Assembly (NCBI GenBank): GCA_023402075.1
Contig: JAEXCS010000043.1
Span: 1 to 64,000, forward strand
Direction of reading: 5' to 3'
Length of the DNA stretch: 64,000 nucleotides
DNA from: Bacillota bacterium
GTDB lineage: Bacteria; Bacillota; Clostridia; Oscillospirales; Oscillospiraceae
Shown: positions 17,655 to 26,907 of the stretch, one piece after another
How positions within the stretch are numbered: position 1 is the stretch's first letter
Layout: each line of letters opens with the position of its first letter
The notes under the pieces: model-generated
Told to the model about the DNA's origin: nothing
The model's input: the letters and a program-made list of their open reading frames with translations, nothing else
Databases searched by the model: none
Made by a program: the position numbers and the translations under genes

Positions 17655-18608
17655 ATGAAAAACCGTCTTGTTTCTTCGCTCCTGCTTACTGTCGTCCTGC
17701 TGCTCTCCGCCTGCGGCGCTCACGGCGGATTCTCCAATTCCTCCTCTGCGCCTTTTTCCTCCGCCCCGGTGGGCTCTCAGGAGGAGCAGTTTGTCTTTAC
17801 CCGGGAAAACTTCCCCAAGCTGGACGGCTCCACTTCCACCGTCCCGCTGGCACAGGCCATTGCCAGTGTCCTTTTGGGCGAGACGCGTGAGGAAACAAGC
17901 GACCTGTTTGACTTTTCAAAAACCACCCGATCCTATCGAATGCTGATGGAGAACGAAGGAGACGGTGTGGATTTGCTTATTGCAGCCGAGCCTCCGGAGG
18001 TCATCTGGCAGGAGAAGGAGGGGCAGGGCTTTCAGTGGCAGATGGAGCCGTTTGCCATCGACGCGCTGGTGTTCGTGGTCAATGCCAATAATCCGGTGGA
18101 CAGCCTTACGACCCAGCAAATCCAAAAAATCTACACCGGCGAAATCACCAACTGGTCTCAGGTGGGGGGCGACGACCTGCCCATCATTCCCTTCCAGCGC
18201 AACGAGGAAGCAGGCAGCCAGACCGCTATGAACAAGCTGGTAATGAAAGACCTTCCCATGATGGACGCCCCTTCGGATTATGTCCGGGGTGAAATGGGCG
18301 ATCTGGTTCAGGCCGTTGCCGCCTATGACGACTCCCCCTCTGCCATCGGCTATACCATGTACTACTATGCCAATAACATGAAGATGGCGGACGGTCTGAA
18401 AATTCTGGCGGTGGACGGCGTTGTCCCCGGCGGGGATACCATTCGCAGCGGAGACTATCCCTTTTTGAATAACTACTATGTGGTCTGTGGGGAGCACCCC
18501 GCGGAAGCCACGCAGGTCCTCTACGACTGGATTCTCTCCGACGAGGGCCAGAAACTGGTGGCCCACGAGGGGTATGTCCCCGTCACCGCAACGGAGACTG
18601 CGAAATGA
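17655..18608 (+). CDS. PstS-like substrate-binding lipoprotein
   Basis: 317 residues. Lipoprotein signal with lipobox LLSAC, a Ser-rich linker, then a PBP type-II domain with phosphate-binding-protein hallmarks: LDGSTSTVPLAQAIA and IYTGEITNWSQVGG. No pstCAB genes are near, so it may be a stand-alone sensor or surface phosphate-binding protein. Start at 17655 (AAAGGAAG before it); an ATG six codons upstream is less likely. The stop overlaps the next gene by 4 nt. Confidence 0.82.
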   Translation: MKNRLVSSLLLTVVLLLSACGAHGGFSNSSSAPFSSAPVGSQEEQFVFTRENFPKLDGSTSTVPLAQAIASVLLGETREETSDLFDFSKTTRSYRMLMENEGDGVDLLIAAEPPEVIWQEKEGQGFQWQMEPFAIDALVFVVNANNPVDSLTTQQIQKIYTGEITNWSQVGGDDLPIIPFQRNEEAGSQTAMNKLVMKDLPMMDAPSDYVRGEMGDLVQAVAAYDDSPSAIGYTMYYYANNMKMADGLKILAVDGVVPGGDTIRSGDYPFLNNYYVVCGEHPAEATQVLYDWILSDEGQKLVAHEGYVPVTATETAK

Positions 18609-19723
18609 GCCGCGCACGGATTTTGGCGTGCCTGTCTGCACTGATGCTGCTGGCAGGCTGCGGTGGGCGGGGTTCTGATTCCGGGGAAAGCCCGGAGCCT
18701 GTCTCCCCGGTATATACGGACTGGTCTAAGCTGACGCCCTACAAGCCTTCCGCACCAAACCCTCTTTACAGCCGGTTTGAACCTTATCAGGGCGATACCC
18801 TCACCCCACGAAGTGATTACGGTGTCCTTCTCCCCTATCAGGGGGCAACGCTGTCTGTCAGCAACTACATCTTGGATTCCCTGCCGCTGTTCGGCCTTGT
18901 CACCACGGACGGGCGGGTGGTCACGGAGCCGGTGTATGCCAACGTGTATTCCTTCTCCGGACGGCGCTTTACCCCGTCCGCTCCCGCGTCCTTTTTAATT
19001 ATGAGTAAGAGCGACTCGAACGCGGGAACGGGCAACGGCAAAGATTCTATGGCGGGCGAATTCACCCTCGTCGTGGCCGCACCGGACGGCCGCTGGGTGC
19101 GGGACTTTGGCATAGCCGGAATCCAATATCTGGACAGCAGCTGTCTGGCGGTGATTCAGCCGGACAACACCGTCACCGTCCTTTCTGCCGACGGCGAAAC
19201 CGCCGCCTATTTTTCCGGTGATGCCATCACGCCCTATATGCGCGGCCTTGAAACTCCCTACTTCGGCTATGAGGGCGGCCTCCAGCTATCCTCCAGAGGG
19301 GATATTCTCTTTGCCGAGGGCTATGACCCGGCACTGAATGGCTCCCGCATTTTCTGCTATCTGAACCTTGCCGACGGCACTGTCAGCGCCGACCGGCCGG
19401 AGGGCTTTTCTGAAGAGTTACCCTACGTGCCCCTGAACGAAGAAAACGAAGAAAACGATGGATACAGCTCCGTCCGGGACGCCATGACCGGCGAGCTTTA
19501 CTATTTCATACACGATGATTCCGACTCTGCCGCTCCCAACATGCATATTCTGGACAAGGAAAAGCAGACTCTCCTCTCCGTCAGGAACGACGATTCCATG
19601 TTTTATCAGCCTTCAATCTGGAACGGCCTGTGCGCCGCGGTGCAGGACGATACATTCTGCTATTACGACCTCGGCTCCGGGAAATGCGTTTTCCGCTATC
19701 CCCTGCGCTCCAACCTCGGCTGA
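18605..19723 (+). CDS. Lipoprotein of unknown function
   Basis: 372 residues with signal peptide and lipobox LLAGC, then a beta-rich extracellular domain with repeated short segments of the WG-repeat/beta-propeller style (LFGLVTTDGRVVTEPVYANV, LTVVAAPDGRWVRDFG-like). Translationally coupled (ATGA) to the PstS-like gene, so the two probably act together at the cell surface. Not otherwise recognised. Confidence 0.65.
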   Translation: MSRARILACLSALMLLAGCGGRGSDSGESPEPVSPVYTDWSKLTPYKPSAPNPLYSRFEPYQGDTLTPRSDYGVLLPYQGATLSVSNYILDSLPLFGLVTTDGRVVTEPVYANVYSFSGRRFTPSAPASFLIMSKSDSNAGTGNGKDSMAGEFTLVVAAPDGRWVRDFGIAGIQYLDSSCLAVIQPDNTVTVLSADGETAAYFSGDAITPYMRGLETPYFGYEGGLQLSSRGDILFAEGYDPALNGSRIFCYLNLADGTVSADRPEGFSEELPYVPLNEENEENDGYSSVRDAMTGELYYFIHDDSDSAAPNMHILDKEKQTLLSVRNDDSMFYQPSIWNGLCAAVQDDTFCYYDLGSGKCVFRYPLRSNLG

Positions 19724-19789
19724 TGGGCAGGGTTTGGCGCACCCTGCTGCACGAAATAAATCCCTAATTCCTGCATTTTTAAATATTTC

Positions 19790-19817
19790 TTGACATTTGA
19801 CCCCTTTCCTGTATAAT
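19790..19817 (+). promoter_or_regulatory. Promoter of rpsF-ssb-rpsR
   Basis: Near-consensus: TTGACA (19790-19795), 16-bp spacer, TATAAT (19812-19817). Confidence 0.85.
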
Positions 19818-19823
19818 AATAGG

Positions 19824-19876
19824 GCTTGCAGTCTGCAAGCATATCCTTGCTCCCATCCTTGAATGGGAGCCATATG
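19824..19876 (+). promoter_or_regulatory. Two-hairpin leader of rpsF
   Basis: Hairpin 1: GCTTGCA/TGCAAGC (19824-19840). Hairpin 2: GCTCCCAT/ATGGGAGC (19849-19870), extended by CATAT/ATATG with a CCTT/C asymmetric bulge. Many bacteria have an S6:S18-binding leader here; the position fits, but the usual bulged CCG was not clearly found. Confidence 0.5.
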
Positions 19877-19895
19877 TCCAAAAGGAGGTGCAAAA

Positions 19896-20192
19896 ATGGC
19901 AAAAATTACCGCCAATTACGAGGTCGTCTACATTATCGACCCTGCACGCAGTGAGGAAGACACCGCCGCTCTGGTGGCGAAGTTCAAAACCCTCGCCGAG
20001 CAGAACGGGTCCAACGTGGAAGTTGAGGAATGGGGCAACCGCAAGCTGGCCTATCCCATCAGCTTCAAAAACGAGGGCTACTATGTGCTGATGACGTTCA
20101 ACAGCCCCGCGGCTTTCCCCCGGGAGCTGGACCGTATTCTCGGCATTACGGACGGCATCATGCGTTCCCTGATCGTCTGCAAGGGCGAATAA
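19896..20192 (+). CDS. rpsF: 30S ribosomal protein S6
   Basis: 98 residues, full length for bacterial S6. Opens ANYEVVYIIDPARSEED, the conserved first strand, with WGNRKLAYPI in the middle. Binds S18 and 16S rRNA in the small-subunit platform. Start at 19896 follows AAAGGAGGTG. First gene of the classical rpsF-ssb-rpsR operon. Confidence 0.96.
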   Translation: MAKITANYEVVYIIDPARSEEDTAALVAKFKTLAEQNGSNVEVEEWGNRKLAYPISFKNEGYYVLMTFNSPAAFPRELDRILGITDGIMRSLIVCKGE

Positions 20193-20204
20193 GGGGGCAG
20201 GGCA

Positions 20205-20657
20205 ATGCTCAATAAGATTATCCTAATGGGTCGTCTCACCCGAGACCCCGAGCTGCGCCGCACCGGCAGCGGCACCGCCGTGACATCCTTCTCTCTGGCC
20301 GTTGACCGGGACTTCAAGTCCCAGAGCGGCGAAAAAGAGACGGATTTCATCGACATTGTCGCATGGCGCACCACAGCGGAATTTGTAAGCAAATACTTCA
20401 CCAAGGGCCGCATGGCCGTTGTAGAGGGCCGCTTGCAGCTTCGCGACTGGACCGACAAGGAAGGCGGCAAACGCCGCAGCGCCGAGGTCGTGGCCGACAA
20501 CGTGTATTTTGGGGATTCCAAGCGCGACGGAGAGTCCGGCGGCGGTTATCACGCTCCGGCCTACGGTGCGCCCGCCGGAGGACATGCTCCGGCCCCCGTG
20601 GATGCCCACTCCGATTTTGCTGAGATCGGGGAAGAAGACGGCGAGCTGCCGTTCTGA
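20205..20657 (+). CDS. ssb: Single-stranded DNA-binding protein
   Basis: 150 residues. OB fold at 1-105 (LNKIILMGRLTRDPELRRT), a Gly/Pro/Ala-rich linker, and an acidic tip ending EEDGELPF, which recruits repair and replication proteins. Coats ssDNA during replication, repair and recombination. It lies between rpsF and rpsR. Confidence 0.96.
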   Translation: MLNKIILMGRLTRDPELRRTGSGTAVTSFSLAVDRDFKSQSGEKETDFIDIVAWRTTAEFVSKYFTKGRMAVVEGRLQLRDWTDKEGGKRRSAEVVADNVYFGDSKRDGESGGGYHAPAYGAPAGGHAPAPVDAHSDFAEIGEEDGELPF

Positions 20658-20697
20658 CCGTTTTTCAGCGCCATTTTTGTAAAAGGAGGAATTTATC

Positions 20698-20952
20698 ATG
20701 GCTTATGATCGTGATTCCAGACCCTCTCGTCCCATGAACCGGAACAAGCGCCGCAAGGTTTGCCAGTTCTGCGCGGACAAGACGGAGTTCATCGACTATA
20801 AAGACGCCTCGAAGCTTCACCGCTTCATCTCTGAGCGGGCCAAGATTCTGCCCCGCCGCACCACCGGCACCTGCGCCATGCATCAGCGTGAGCTGACCGA
20901 GGCCATCAAGCGTGCCCGGCAGATCGCTCTGCTGCCCTACGTCACGGACTAA
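20698..20952 (+). CDS. rpsR: 30S ribosomal protein S18
   Basis: 84 residues, full length; KVCQFCADKTEFIDYKD and the RILPRRTTGTCA-like motif are diagnostic. The CQFC plus later Cys/His suggest the zinc-binding (C+) form. AAAGGAGG precedes it. Last gene of the operon. Confidence 0.96.
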   Translation: MAYDRDSRPSRPMNRNKRRKVCQFCADKTEFIDYKDASKLHRFISERAKILPRRTTGTCAMHQRELTEAIKRARQIALLPYVTD

Positions 20953-20972
20953 GAACTGCCCAATAACAGATA

Positions 20973-21005
20973 ATGCCCCGGGGATGAACTCCCCGGGGCA
21001 TTTTT
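20973..21005 (+). terminator. Terminator of the rpsF operon
   Basis: 11-bp arms (20973-20983, 20991-21001) followed by a long T run. Confidence 0.9.
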
Positions 21006-21026
21006 ATTTTGCTGCGCCTGCCGCGT

Positions 21027-22202
21027 TTACCCGGTGACTGTCAAATCCACGGAATAGCCGCAAAACTGCACGGAGGCAATCTGATCCACATTCAGCGGCG
21101 CGTTGAATTCAAGGGTCACCTGGGCACTGCTGCCGGATGCGTCGCTTCCGCTGCCCACGCCACAAAACAGCCACGGGCCGTCCAGCACCCGGCCATCCTT
21201 CAGCGTCACGGAATAGTCTACAAAGTCAAACCTCTCCGCCGCAGGCACTTCCGAGGAAAAATACAGGTTCATGGAAAGGGGCGAATATTGCACCCGCTCC
21301 AGAAGATACTCCGTCCCGCTGATGGTATAGTTTCCTCCACCGATGGCTGTGCGGGCGTATTTCGCGCCGTCCTCCAAGGGAATATTTAATGTCCAGTCCC
21401 CCGTGTACAGCACCGTATCCTCTGTAGCCCAACTGCTTTTTACCAGATTGTGCAGTTCCAGCGTGTAGATGCCGGCTCCAATGGTTTCGGTGCTGTTGGT
21501 ATTGAAAATCAGGCAGAACTGATTGGCCGCCAGCTCTATCCCCAGATCATCCCCCGTATACTGATAGCTGCTGCCGTGAACCGTGGCGTTGTCCGTGATG
21601 CTTCCATCCACGTCGCCAAACGTGGCCTGCCACAGGACTTCCCCAGTCTCGTCCTTCTCCAGCACTGTGTCCAACTGCTTGCAGGTCACCCGCAGAGCGG
21701 TCATGGACATGTAGCCGCCGGACACCGCATCCAGCAGCTCAACGCGCAGCTCGTCCGTCTCCAGAATGATACCCAGCGCCGCACCGTCCGTCTTGGCAAG
21801 CTGGGACATGTCTACTACACCAGCGTCCAGCCCCAGCTCCCGCCCGAAAAAGTCGAACATGCGGGTGAAAAACACCCCGCCGGTCAGAGAATACGCCAAC
21901 GCGGAGCCGCCCAGCAGGGCCGCAGCCGCCGCCGCAATCACCGCCCGCTTCATATGCCTTCTTCTGATGCGCGCCTCGCCCGGGCTTGCAAGCGTGCCGT
22001 TTGGGGAAAGACTCTCCCGATCCCGCAGATACCGGCGGGAATAGCCCTTCGGGTCCGCCAGCATCCGTTTAAGCCGATGGCGCTGCCGCCAAGACATCCG
22101 GGGAGCCTCTTCACTTTCCAGCGCCTGCTCCCAGTCCTCCCGCAAAGCTTCCATCAAAGCCGTTGTCAGGTGCTCATCCAAATTCAGCTTACTCACAGGC
22201 AT
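21027..22202 (-). CDS. Anti-sigma factor-like membrane protein (DUF4179 type)
   Basis: 391 residues: a basic cytosolic N-terminus of about 80 residues, one membrane segment (about 86-104, rich in Ala), and a beta-rich external domain. This is the layout of DUF4179-type anti-sigma factors of Clostridia. Its start overlaps the 3' end of the upstream ECF sigma gene by 14 nt, the usual sigma/anti-sigma coupling. It should hold the sigma factor at the membrane until an external signal arrives; the signal is unknown. Confidence 0.75.
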   Translation of the reverse strand: MPVSKLNLDEHLTTALMEALREDWEQALESEEAPRMSWRQRHRLKRMLADPKGYSRRYLRDRESLSPNGTLASPGEARIRRRHMKRAVIAAAAAALLGGSALAYSLTGGVFFTRMFDFFGRELGLDAGVVDMSQLAKTDGAALGIILETDELRVELLDAVSGGYMSMTALRVTCKQLDTVLEKDETGEVLWQATFGDVDGSITDNATVHGSSYQYTGDDLGIELAANQFCLIFNTNSTETIGAGIYTLELHNLVKSSWATEDTVLYTGDWTLNIPLEDGAKYARTAIGGGNYTISGTEYLLERVQYSPLSMNLYFSSEVPAAERFDFVDYSVTLKDGRVLDGPWLFCGVGSGSDASGSSAQVTLEFNAPLNVDQIASVQFCGYSVDLTVTG

Positions 22203-22722
22203 ATCCCTCCTTTCTCATGGACTCAATCAGCATCTGCCGCCCCCGGGCCACGCGGGTTTTCACCGCACCTTCACTGATGTGCAGCTCACGGGCAATCTCC
22301 GCGTGGCTCCACTCCGTCAAAAACCGCAGCTCCAGCACCCGGCGATAGGTGTCGGGCATTCGGCGGATAATTTCCACCAGCGCACGGAAGCCGCCCTCCT
22401 CCACAGGCACGGCGGGCACCTGCCGCTGCACTTCCTCATCCATGGGCAAATCCCGCCTCTCCTTTCGCAGAAGGTCCAGCGCGGCGTTTTTTGTCACCGT
22501 CACGACCCAGTAAATCCGCCTCTCCTCCGGCACCGCCTTTAAATCGTCGAAGTGCTGGATAATCTTCAAAAATGCGTCGTGGACCGCATCCTCCGCCTGC
22601 GTCTGCGAAGGCAGAATCTGCCGCGCCACACGCATCATCCTGTTGTAAAACTGCTGATAGACCATGGCGAACAGTTCCCTGTCGCAGTCCTCGTCCATCA
22701 CCGCAAAATAAATCGGCAGCAA
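22189..22722 (-). CDS. ECF-type RNA polymerase sigma factor
   Basis: 177 residues with region 2 (QQFYNRMMRVARQILPSQTQ ... AEDAVHDAFLKIIQ) and region 4 (LELRFLTEWSHAEIARELHI ... GAVKTRVARGRQ). TTG at 22722 is preferred as start: GGGGGAG precedes it and the product then begins LLPIYFAVMDEDCD, as in relatives; the frame extends 17 codons upstream. Directs transcription of a small stress-type regulon and is coupled to the following anti-sigma gene. Confidence 0.85.
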   Translation of the reverse strand: MLPIYFAVMDEDCDRELFAMVYQQFYNRMMRVARQILPSQTQAEDAVHDAFLKIIQHFDDLKAVPEERRIYWVVTVTKNAALDLLRKERRDLPMDEEVQRQVPAVPVEEGGFRALVEIIRRMPDTYRRVLELRFLTEWSHAEIARELHISEGAVKTRVARGRQMLIESMRKEGYACE

Positions 22723-22822
22723 GCTTCTCCCCCTTCCCGCATTTTCTCTTTGCCACATAGACGTGCCGGGCACCCGGAATGTAACATCACAAAGAGAAAA
22801 TTTTCGCCCTTTCTTCGACAGC

Positions 22823-22859
22823 GGGCCGCCGGTTCTGCCGATTGCAGAACCGGCGGCCC
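22823..22859 (-). terminator. Terminator after the phosphoketolase gene
   Basis: Perfect 16-bp GC-rich arms (22823-22838, 22844-22859) just beyond the phosphoketolase stop at 22887; no clear U run on the minus strand. Confidence 0.65.
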
Positions 22860-22886
22860 GGTCATTGCTTCTTTTTCAGCGGTTTT

Positions 22887-25253
22887 TTACCCGCGCCACT
22901 TCCAGTCGCGGATTTCCGGCAGGTCCTCGCCGTATTCCCGGATATACTGGCCGTGCTCCACCAGCTTGTCGTTCATCTCCTGAATGAGATGGGCGCTACG
23001 CCCTGTCAGCTCCGGCAAATACCGCAGCACGTTTTTCACCAGATGGAACCGATCCACCTCGTTCTGCACCCGCATATCAAAGGGGGTGGTAATAGTCCCT
23101 TCCTCCTTGTAGCCGTACACATGGATATTGCGGTTGTGGCGGCGGTAGGTCAGTTCGTGAATCAGCGTGTGATAGCCATGGAAGGCGAAAATGATGGGCT
23201 TATCCACTGTAAACAACGCGTCGTACTCCGGATCGCTAAGCCCGTGGGGATGCTCTGTGGCGGGCTGGAGCTTCATCAAATCCACCACGTTTACCACCCG
23301 AATTTTAATAGACGGCATCTTCTCCCGCAGAATGGTCACCGCCGCCAGCGTCTCCAGTGTTGGCGTGTCACCACAGCAGGCCATCACCACATCCGGCTCG
23401 CAGTTTTGATCGTTGCTGGCCCAGTTCCAGATACCAACGCCCTGCGTGCAGTGCTTCACAGCCTGCTCCATGGTCAGCCACTGGGGCCGGGGATGCTTGC
23501 TGGTCACCAGCACGTTCACATAGTCCCGGCTCTTGATGCAGTGGTCGAAGCAGCTAAGCAGGCAGTTGGCGTCCGGCGGCAGGTAAAGCCGCACCACGTC
23601 CGCTTTTTTGTTGGCAATGTGGTCCAAAAAGCCCGGGTCCTGATGGGTAAAGCCGTTGTGATCCTGCTGCCAGACATTGGACGAGAGAATCAGGTTCAGG
23701 GAGGAAATGGACTCTCTCCAAGGCAGCTCGTTGCAGGTTTTCAGCCACTTGGCGTGCTGGGCGCACATAGAGTCCACAATACGGATAAACGCCTCGTAGC
23801 TGGCAAAAAATCCGTGCCGCCCGGTGAGGAGATACCCCTCCAGCATTCCCTCGCACATGTGCTCAGAGAGCATGGAATCCATCACCCGTCCGTCTGCGGC
23901 GAGGAATTCGTCTCCCTCCACCGTAGCGCTGTTCCAGCTGCGGCCCGTGACCTCGAACACCTTGCCAAGGCGGTTGCTCATGGTTTCGTCCGGCCCGAAA
24001 ATGCGGAAGTTTTTCGCGTCGGCATTCAGCCGGAAGGTATCCCGCACATAGCCGCCCAGCTCGATCATGTCCTGCTTCTCCACCGCGCCGGGAGCGGGGA
24101 CCTCCACCGCGTAGTCCCTAAAGTCTGGCAAACGCAGGTCCCGACGGAGCTTTCCGCCGTTGGCGTGGGGATTTGCGCCTATACGCCGCTGGCCCTCCGG
24201 GGCCAATTCCTCAAGCGCGGGAATCAGCCGGCCGTTTTCATCAAACAGCTCATCGGGACGGTAGCTCAAAAGCCACTCTTCCAGCATTTTGAGATGCTCC
24301 GGCTTCTCCATGGAAATAGGCACCTGATGGGCGCGGAAGGTCCCCTCCACCTTTTTGCCGTCCACTTCCTTGGGGCCTGTCCAGCCCTTGGGTGTCCGCA
24401 GGACAATCATGGGCCACGCTCTGTGCTCCGTCTGCCCGGCCTTCGCGGCGGCCTGAATGGCCTGAATCTCAGCCATCACCGTATCCAGCGTGTCTGCCAT
24501 CAGGCGGTGCATGGTCATGGGGTCATCCCCCTCCACAAAGTGGGCCTTCCAGCCACAGCCCTTGAAATAGCTTTCAATCTGCTCATGGCTCATCCGGGCA
24601 AAGAGGGTGGGATTGCTGATTTTATAGCCGTTCAGATGGAGGATGGGCAGTACCGCACCGTCGGCGGCGGGGTTTAAAAACTGGTTTCCCAGCCACGAGG
24701 TAGCTAAGGGGCCTGTCTCGGCTTCGCCGTCGCCGACGGTGACGGCGGCAATCAGGCCGGGGTTGTCGAATACCGCACCATAGGCGTGGGACAGGCAGTA
24801 GCCCAGCTCGCCGCCCTCGTTGATGGAGCCGGGCGTCTCGGGAGCCACGTGGCTTGCGATGCCGCCGGGGAAGGAAAACTGCTTGCACAGCCTTTGCAAA
24901 CCCTCCATATCCCGGCCCACATTGGGATACACCTCGCTGTAAGTCCCCTCCAGATAGGTGTTGGACACGAAAAAGTTTCCCCCGTGGCCCGGCCCTGATA
25001 GGAGGATCATGTCCTGATCGTACTGCTTAATGATGCGGTTCAGGTGGACATACACAAAGTTCTGCCCGGGGACGGTGCCCCAGTGGCCCACAATCTTCTT
25101 TTTAATCTGGTCGGCTTGCAGGGGCTGGCGCAGTAGGGGATTTTTCAACAGATAAAGCTGGGCTGCGGCCAGATAGTTCGCCGCACGCCAATAGGCGTCC
25201 ATTCTTTTCAGATATTCCTCTGTCAACGGCTGTTTTTCCATGCATTCGCTCAT
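22887..25253 (-). CDS. xfp: Xylulose-5-phosphate/fructose-6-phosphate phosphoketolase
   Basis: 788 residues, the usual length. The thiamine-diphosphate motif GDGEAETGPLATSW is visible near 160, and HWGTVPGQNFVYVHLNR near the N-terminus. Cleaves xylulose-5-P (and often fructose-6-P) with phosphate to acetyl phosphate plus glyceraldehyde-3-P or erythrose-4-P, the key step of heterofermentative pentose use. Start follows GGAGG. The ribokinase gene just upstream supplies phosphorylated pentose, though a 200-bp gap suggests separate or loose coupling. Confidence 0.95.
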   Translation of the reverse strand: MSECMEKQPLTEEYLKRMDAYWRAANYLAAAQLYLLKNPLLRQPLQADQIKKKIVGHWGTVPGQNFVYVHLNRIIKQYDQDMILLSGPGHGGNFFVSNTYLEGTYSEVYPNVGRDMEGLQRLCKQFSFPGGIASHVAPETPGSINEGGELGYCLSHAYGAVFDNPGLIAAVTVGDGEAETGPLATSWLGNQFLNPAADGAVLPILHLNGYKISNPTLFARMSHEQIESYFKGCGWKAHFVEGDDPMTMHRLMADTLDTVMAEIQAIQAAAKAGQTEHRAWPMIVLRTPKGWTGPKEVDGKKVEGTFRAHQVPISMEKPEHLKMLEEWLLSYRPDELFDENGRLIPALEELAPEGQRRIGANPHANGGKLRRDLRLPDFRDYAVEVPAPGAVEKQDMIELGGYVRDTFRLNADAKNFRIFGPDETMSNRLGKVFEVTGRSWNSATVEGDEFLAADGRVMDSMLSEHMCEGMLEGYLLTGRHGFFASYEAFIRIVDSMCAQHAKWLKTCNELPWRESISSLNLILSSNVWQQDHNGFTHQDPGFLDHIANKKADVVRLYLPPDANCLLSCFDHCIKSRDYVNVLVTSKHPRPQWLTMEQAVKHCTQGVGIWNWASNDQNCEPDVVMACCGDTPTLETLAAVTILREKMPSIKIRVVNVVDLMKLQPATEHPHGLSDPEYDALFTVDKPIIFAFHGYHTLIHELTYRRHNRNIHVYGYKEEGTITTPFDMRVQNEVDRFHLVKNVLRYLPELTGRSAHLIQEMNDKLVEHGQYIREYGEDLPEIRDWKWRG

Positions 25254-25464
25254 GCTGAAACCTCCATTCTTAAATGCCGCCTTTGCGGCCCTGTCTCATA
25301 TTCGCCCATCGGGCGCAAATTGTTGTGCACTCCTCTTTTAGATGGTCATTCCAAGCTTTTCTCCGGAGATAACCGTCAATACAGCTTCAAGGGGCTTCCT
25401 GCCCGGTCAAATCAGGGGTGCGCGATTCGGATGCGCTCATCATTGTAAGCGGCGTGGCGCTGCT

Positions 25465-26463
25465 TTAGCGCAGCGCGTCCAGCTCCGAGGTGTCAAACCC
25501 GGTGTACTTCCTCTCCCGCAGCAGGGCCTGCACCTCCTCCACGGTGGGAAGAGACGGCATGGCGCCCATCCGGGACACGGTGATGGCGGCGGCGTGGGCA
25601 GCAAAGGCCAGCGCCTGCGCCCGGGGCAGTCCTGCGGCCTGCCCGGTGCAAAAGGCCGCCACAAAAGAGTCTCCGGCGGCGGTAGGGTCCTTCACCTCCG
25701 GCATTTTCACGCAGGGGGTATACGCAATTTCACCCGAGCCTGCCACAACGGAGCCGTTTTCCCCCAGCGTAATCATTACGTTTTCTACGCCACGGCGAAG
25801 CAGAGCCGCCGAAACGGCTTCCACATCTTCCCGGTCAACACCGTGCTCGTCCACCCGCAGGGGCAGACCTGTAAGAAGCGCGGCCTCGTGCTCGTTGGGC
25901 GAGAGATAGGTGACGCAGCGCAAAAGCTCCTCCGGAAGCACCGCCGCCGGAGCCGGATTCAGCATCACCGGTACGCCCGCCGCCTTGGCGTACTGCGCCA
26001 CAGCCACGTTAATTTCCATAGGAATTTCAAGCTGGAGCAGCACCAGATCAAACCGCCCAATTTCGTCTTTCAGCCACGCCACCTGCGGGCAGGTTGTTGA
26101 ATAGTTTGCCCCGGGAACCACCGTAATACGGTTCTTCACGTTGTTTTTTGTGACCTCCAGAAGAATGTGGGCAATGCCTGTGGCTTTGGCCGGGTCTGTC
26201 AGCACCCGGCTCACATCCACGCCGGAGCGCTCCGCCGCGCCAAGCAGCTCCCTGCCAAACGCGTCGTCTCCCACCTGTCCCACCATCGTGACCTCCGTGC
26301 CCAGCCGGGCGCATTGGACTGCCTGATTTGAGCCTTTTCCCCCGGGAGCGGTGCGAAAATCGGTCCCGATGACCGTCTCTCCCGCAGACGGCGCTCTGGG
26401 GGTGGACGCAATCAAATCCATCATGAAGCTGCCAGCCACCAAAATCCTTGGCCTTCTCAGCAT
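25465..26463 (-). CDS. rbsK: Ribokinase
   Basis: 332 residues, PfkB family. N-terminal motif ILVAGSFMMDL, GGKGSNQAVQCARLG (PfkB signature 1), and the C-terminal catalytic-base motif DPTAAGDSFVAAF. Phosphorylates ribose at O5 with ATP; ribose may come from nucleosides taken up by the BMP importer (inference). Start at 26463 follows AAAGGAG, 7-nt spacing. Own promoter upstream. Confidence 0.9.
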   Translation of the reverse strand: MLRRPRILVAGSFMMDLIASTPRAPSAGETVIGTDFRTAPGGKGSNQAVQCARLGTEVTMVGQVGDDAFGRELLGAAERSGVDVSRVLTDPAKATGIAHILLEVTKNNVKNRITVVPGANYSTTCPQVAWLKDEIGRFDLVLLQLEIPMEINVAVAQYAKAAGVPVMLNPAPAAVLPEELLRCVTYLSPNEHEAALLTGLPLRVDEHGVDREDVEAVSAALLRRGVENVMITLGENGSVVAGSGEIAYTPCVKMPEVKDPTAAGDSFVAAFCTGQAAGLPRAQALAFAAHAAAITVSRMGAMPSLPTVEEVQALLRERKYTGFDTSELDALR

Positions 26464-26523
26464 GATCCGGCTCCTTTCTATGCATTTGTTCCTGCGCAAT
26501 CGTTTTCTATTCCAGATACTTAC

Positions 26524-26552
26524 ATCATACGATACTCCGCTGCGAAATGCAA
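26524..26552 (-). promoter_or_regulatory. Promoter of rbsK
   Basis: Minus strand TTGCAT (26547-26552), 17-bp spacer, TATGAT (26524-26529), about 50 nt before the rbsK start. Its presence makes the upstream RNA an independent unit. Confidence 0.65.
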
Positions 26553-26611
26553 GAGCCAAGCTTTGAATTTCCTCCACCGCCGCGCCTTCCCTGCTTATTC
26601 CTCCCCTTCGC

Positions 26612-26907
26612 CGAAAAGAATAGGCCGCCGAAAACGGCGGCCCATGGACAGAGTTCGGCCCCGGGCGGTATGGCGTCCGCCCGGGGCCTTTCATGAGGGA
26701 AAACAGGAAATAAAGGAAAAGAAAGGAAACGGGAAGCTTTTCCTCTGCCCGCCGGTGTCAGCCAAACCGGGGGTGAATACGCAGATTGCGCATCCAATGT
26801 GGAAAAGACTCCTAGCCTGTCAGCGACAACCTTTCGCGCCGTAAAAGGTCCTTTGCCCCCATTTGCATTGGGCCATCCGGCGTGATCGATTAGTTATAAC
26901 TAACCGC
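26612..26907 (-). ncRNA. Candidate free-standing structured RNA, unassigned
   Basis: About 295-nt minus-strand unit with its own promoter and terminator and no plausible protein. Readable helices in transcript order: a hairpin around GCCCAATGCAAATGGGGGC; ACCTTT/AAAGGT closing a 9-nt loop; CTTTTCC pairing with GGAAAAG to enclose two hairpins (a 9-bp stem around GGATGCGCA, and CCGGT/ACCGG); a 12-bp GC hairpin (26657-26688); and a terminator GGCCGCCG-TTTT-CGGCGGCC (26623-26642) followed by U-rich RNA. Compared by eye with 6S, SRP, RNase P, tmRNA and the common riboswitches; none fits. Confidence 0.5.

Noticed and set aside
22722..22773. Longer N-terminus for the ECF sigma factor
   Set aside because: The extra 17 residues are unlike the family, and a well-placed GGGGGAG site precedes the TTG at 22722.
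22842..24677. 611-codon plus-strand frame opposite phosphoketolase
   Set aside because: Antisense shadow of a clearly identified gene, with low-complexity His/Gly/Val/Leu composition.
25254..25464. Promoter or RNA between phosphoketolase and ribokinase
   Set aside because: No convincing -10/-35 pair or structured element was found; left as plain intergenic DNA.
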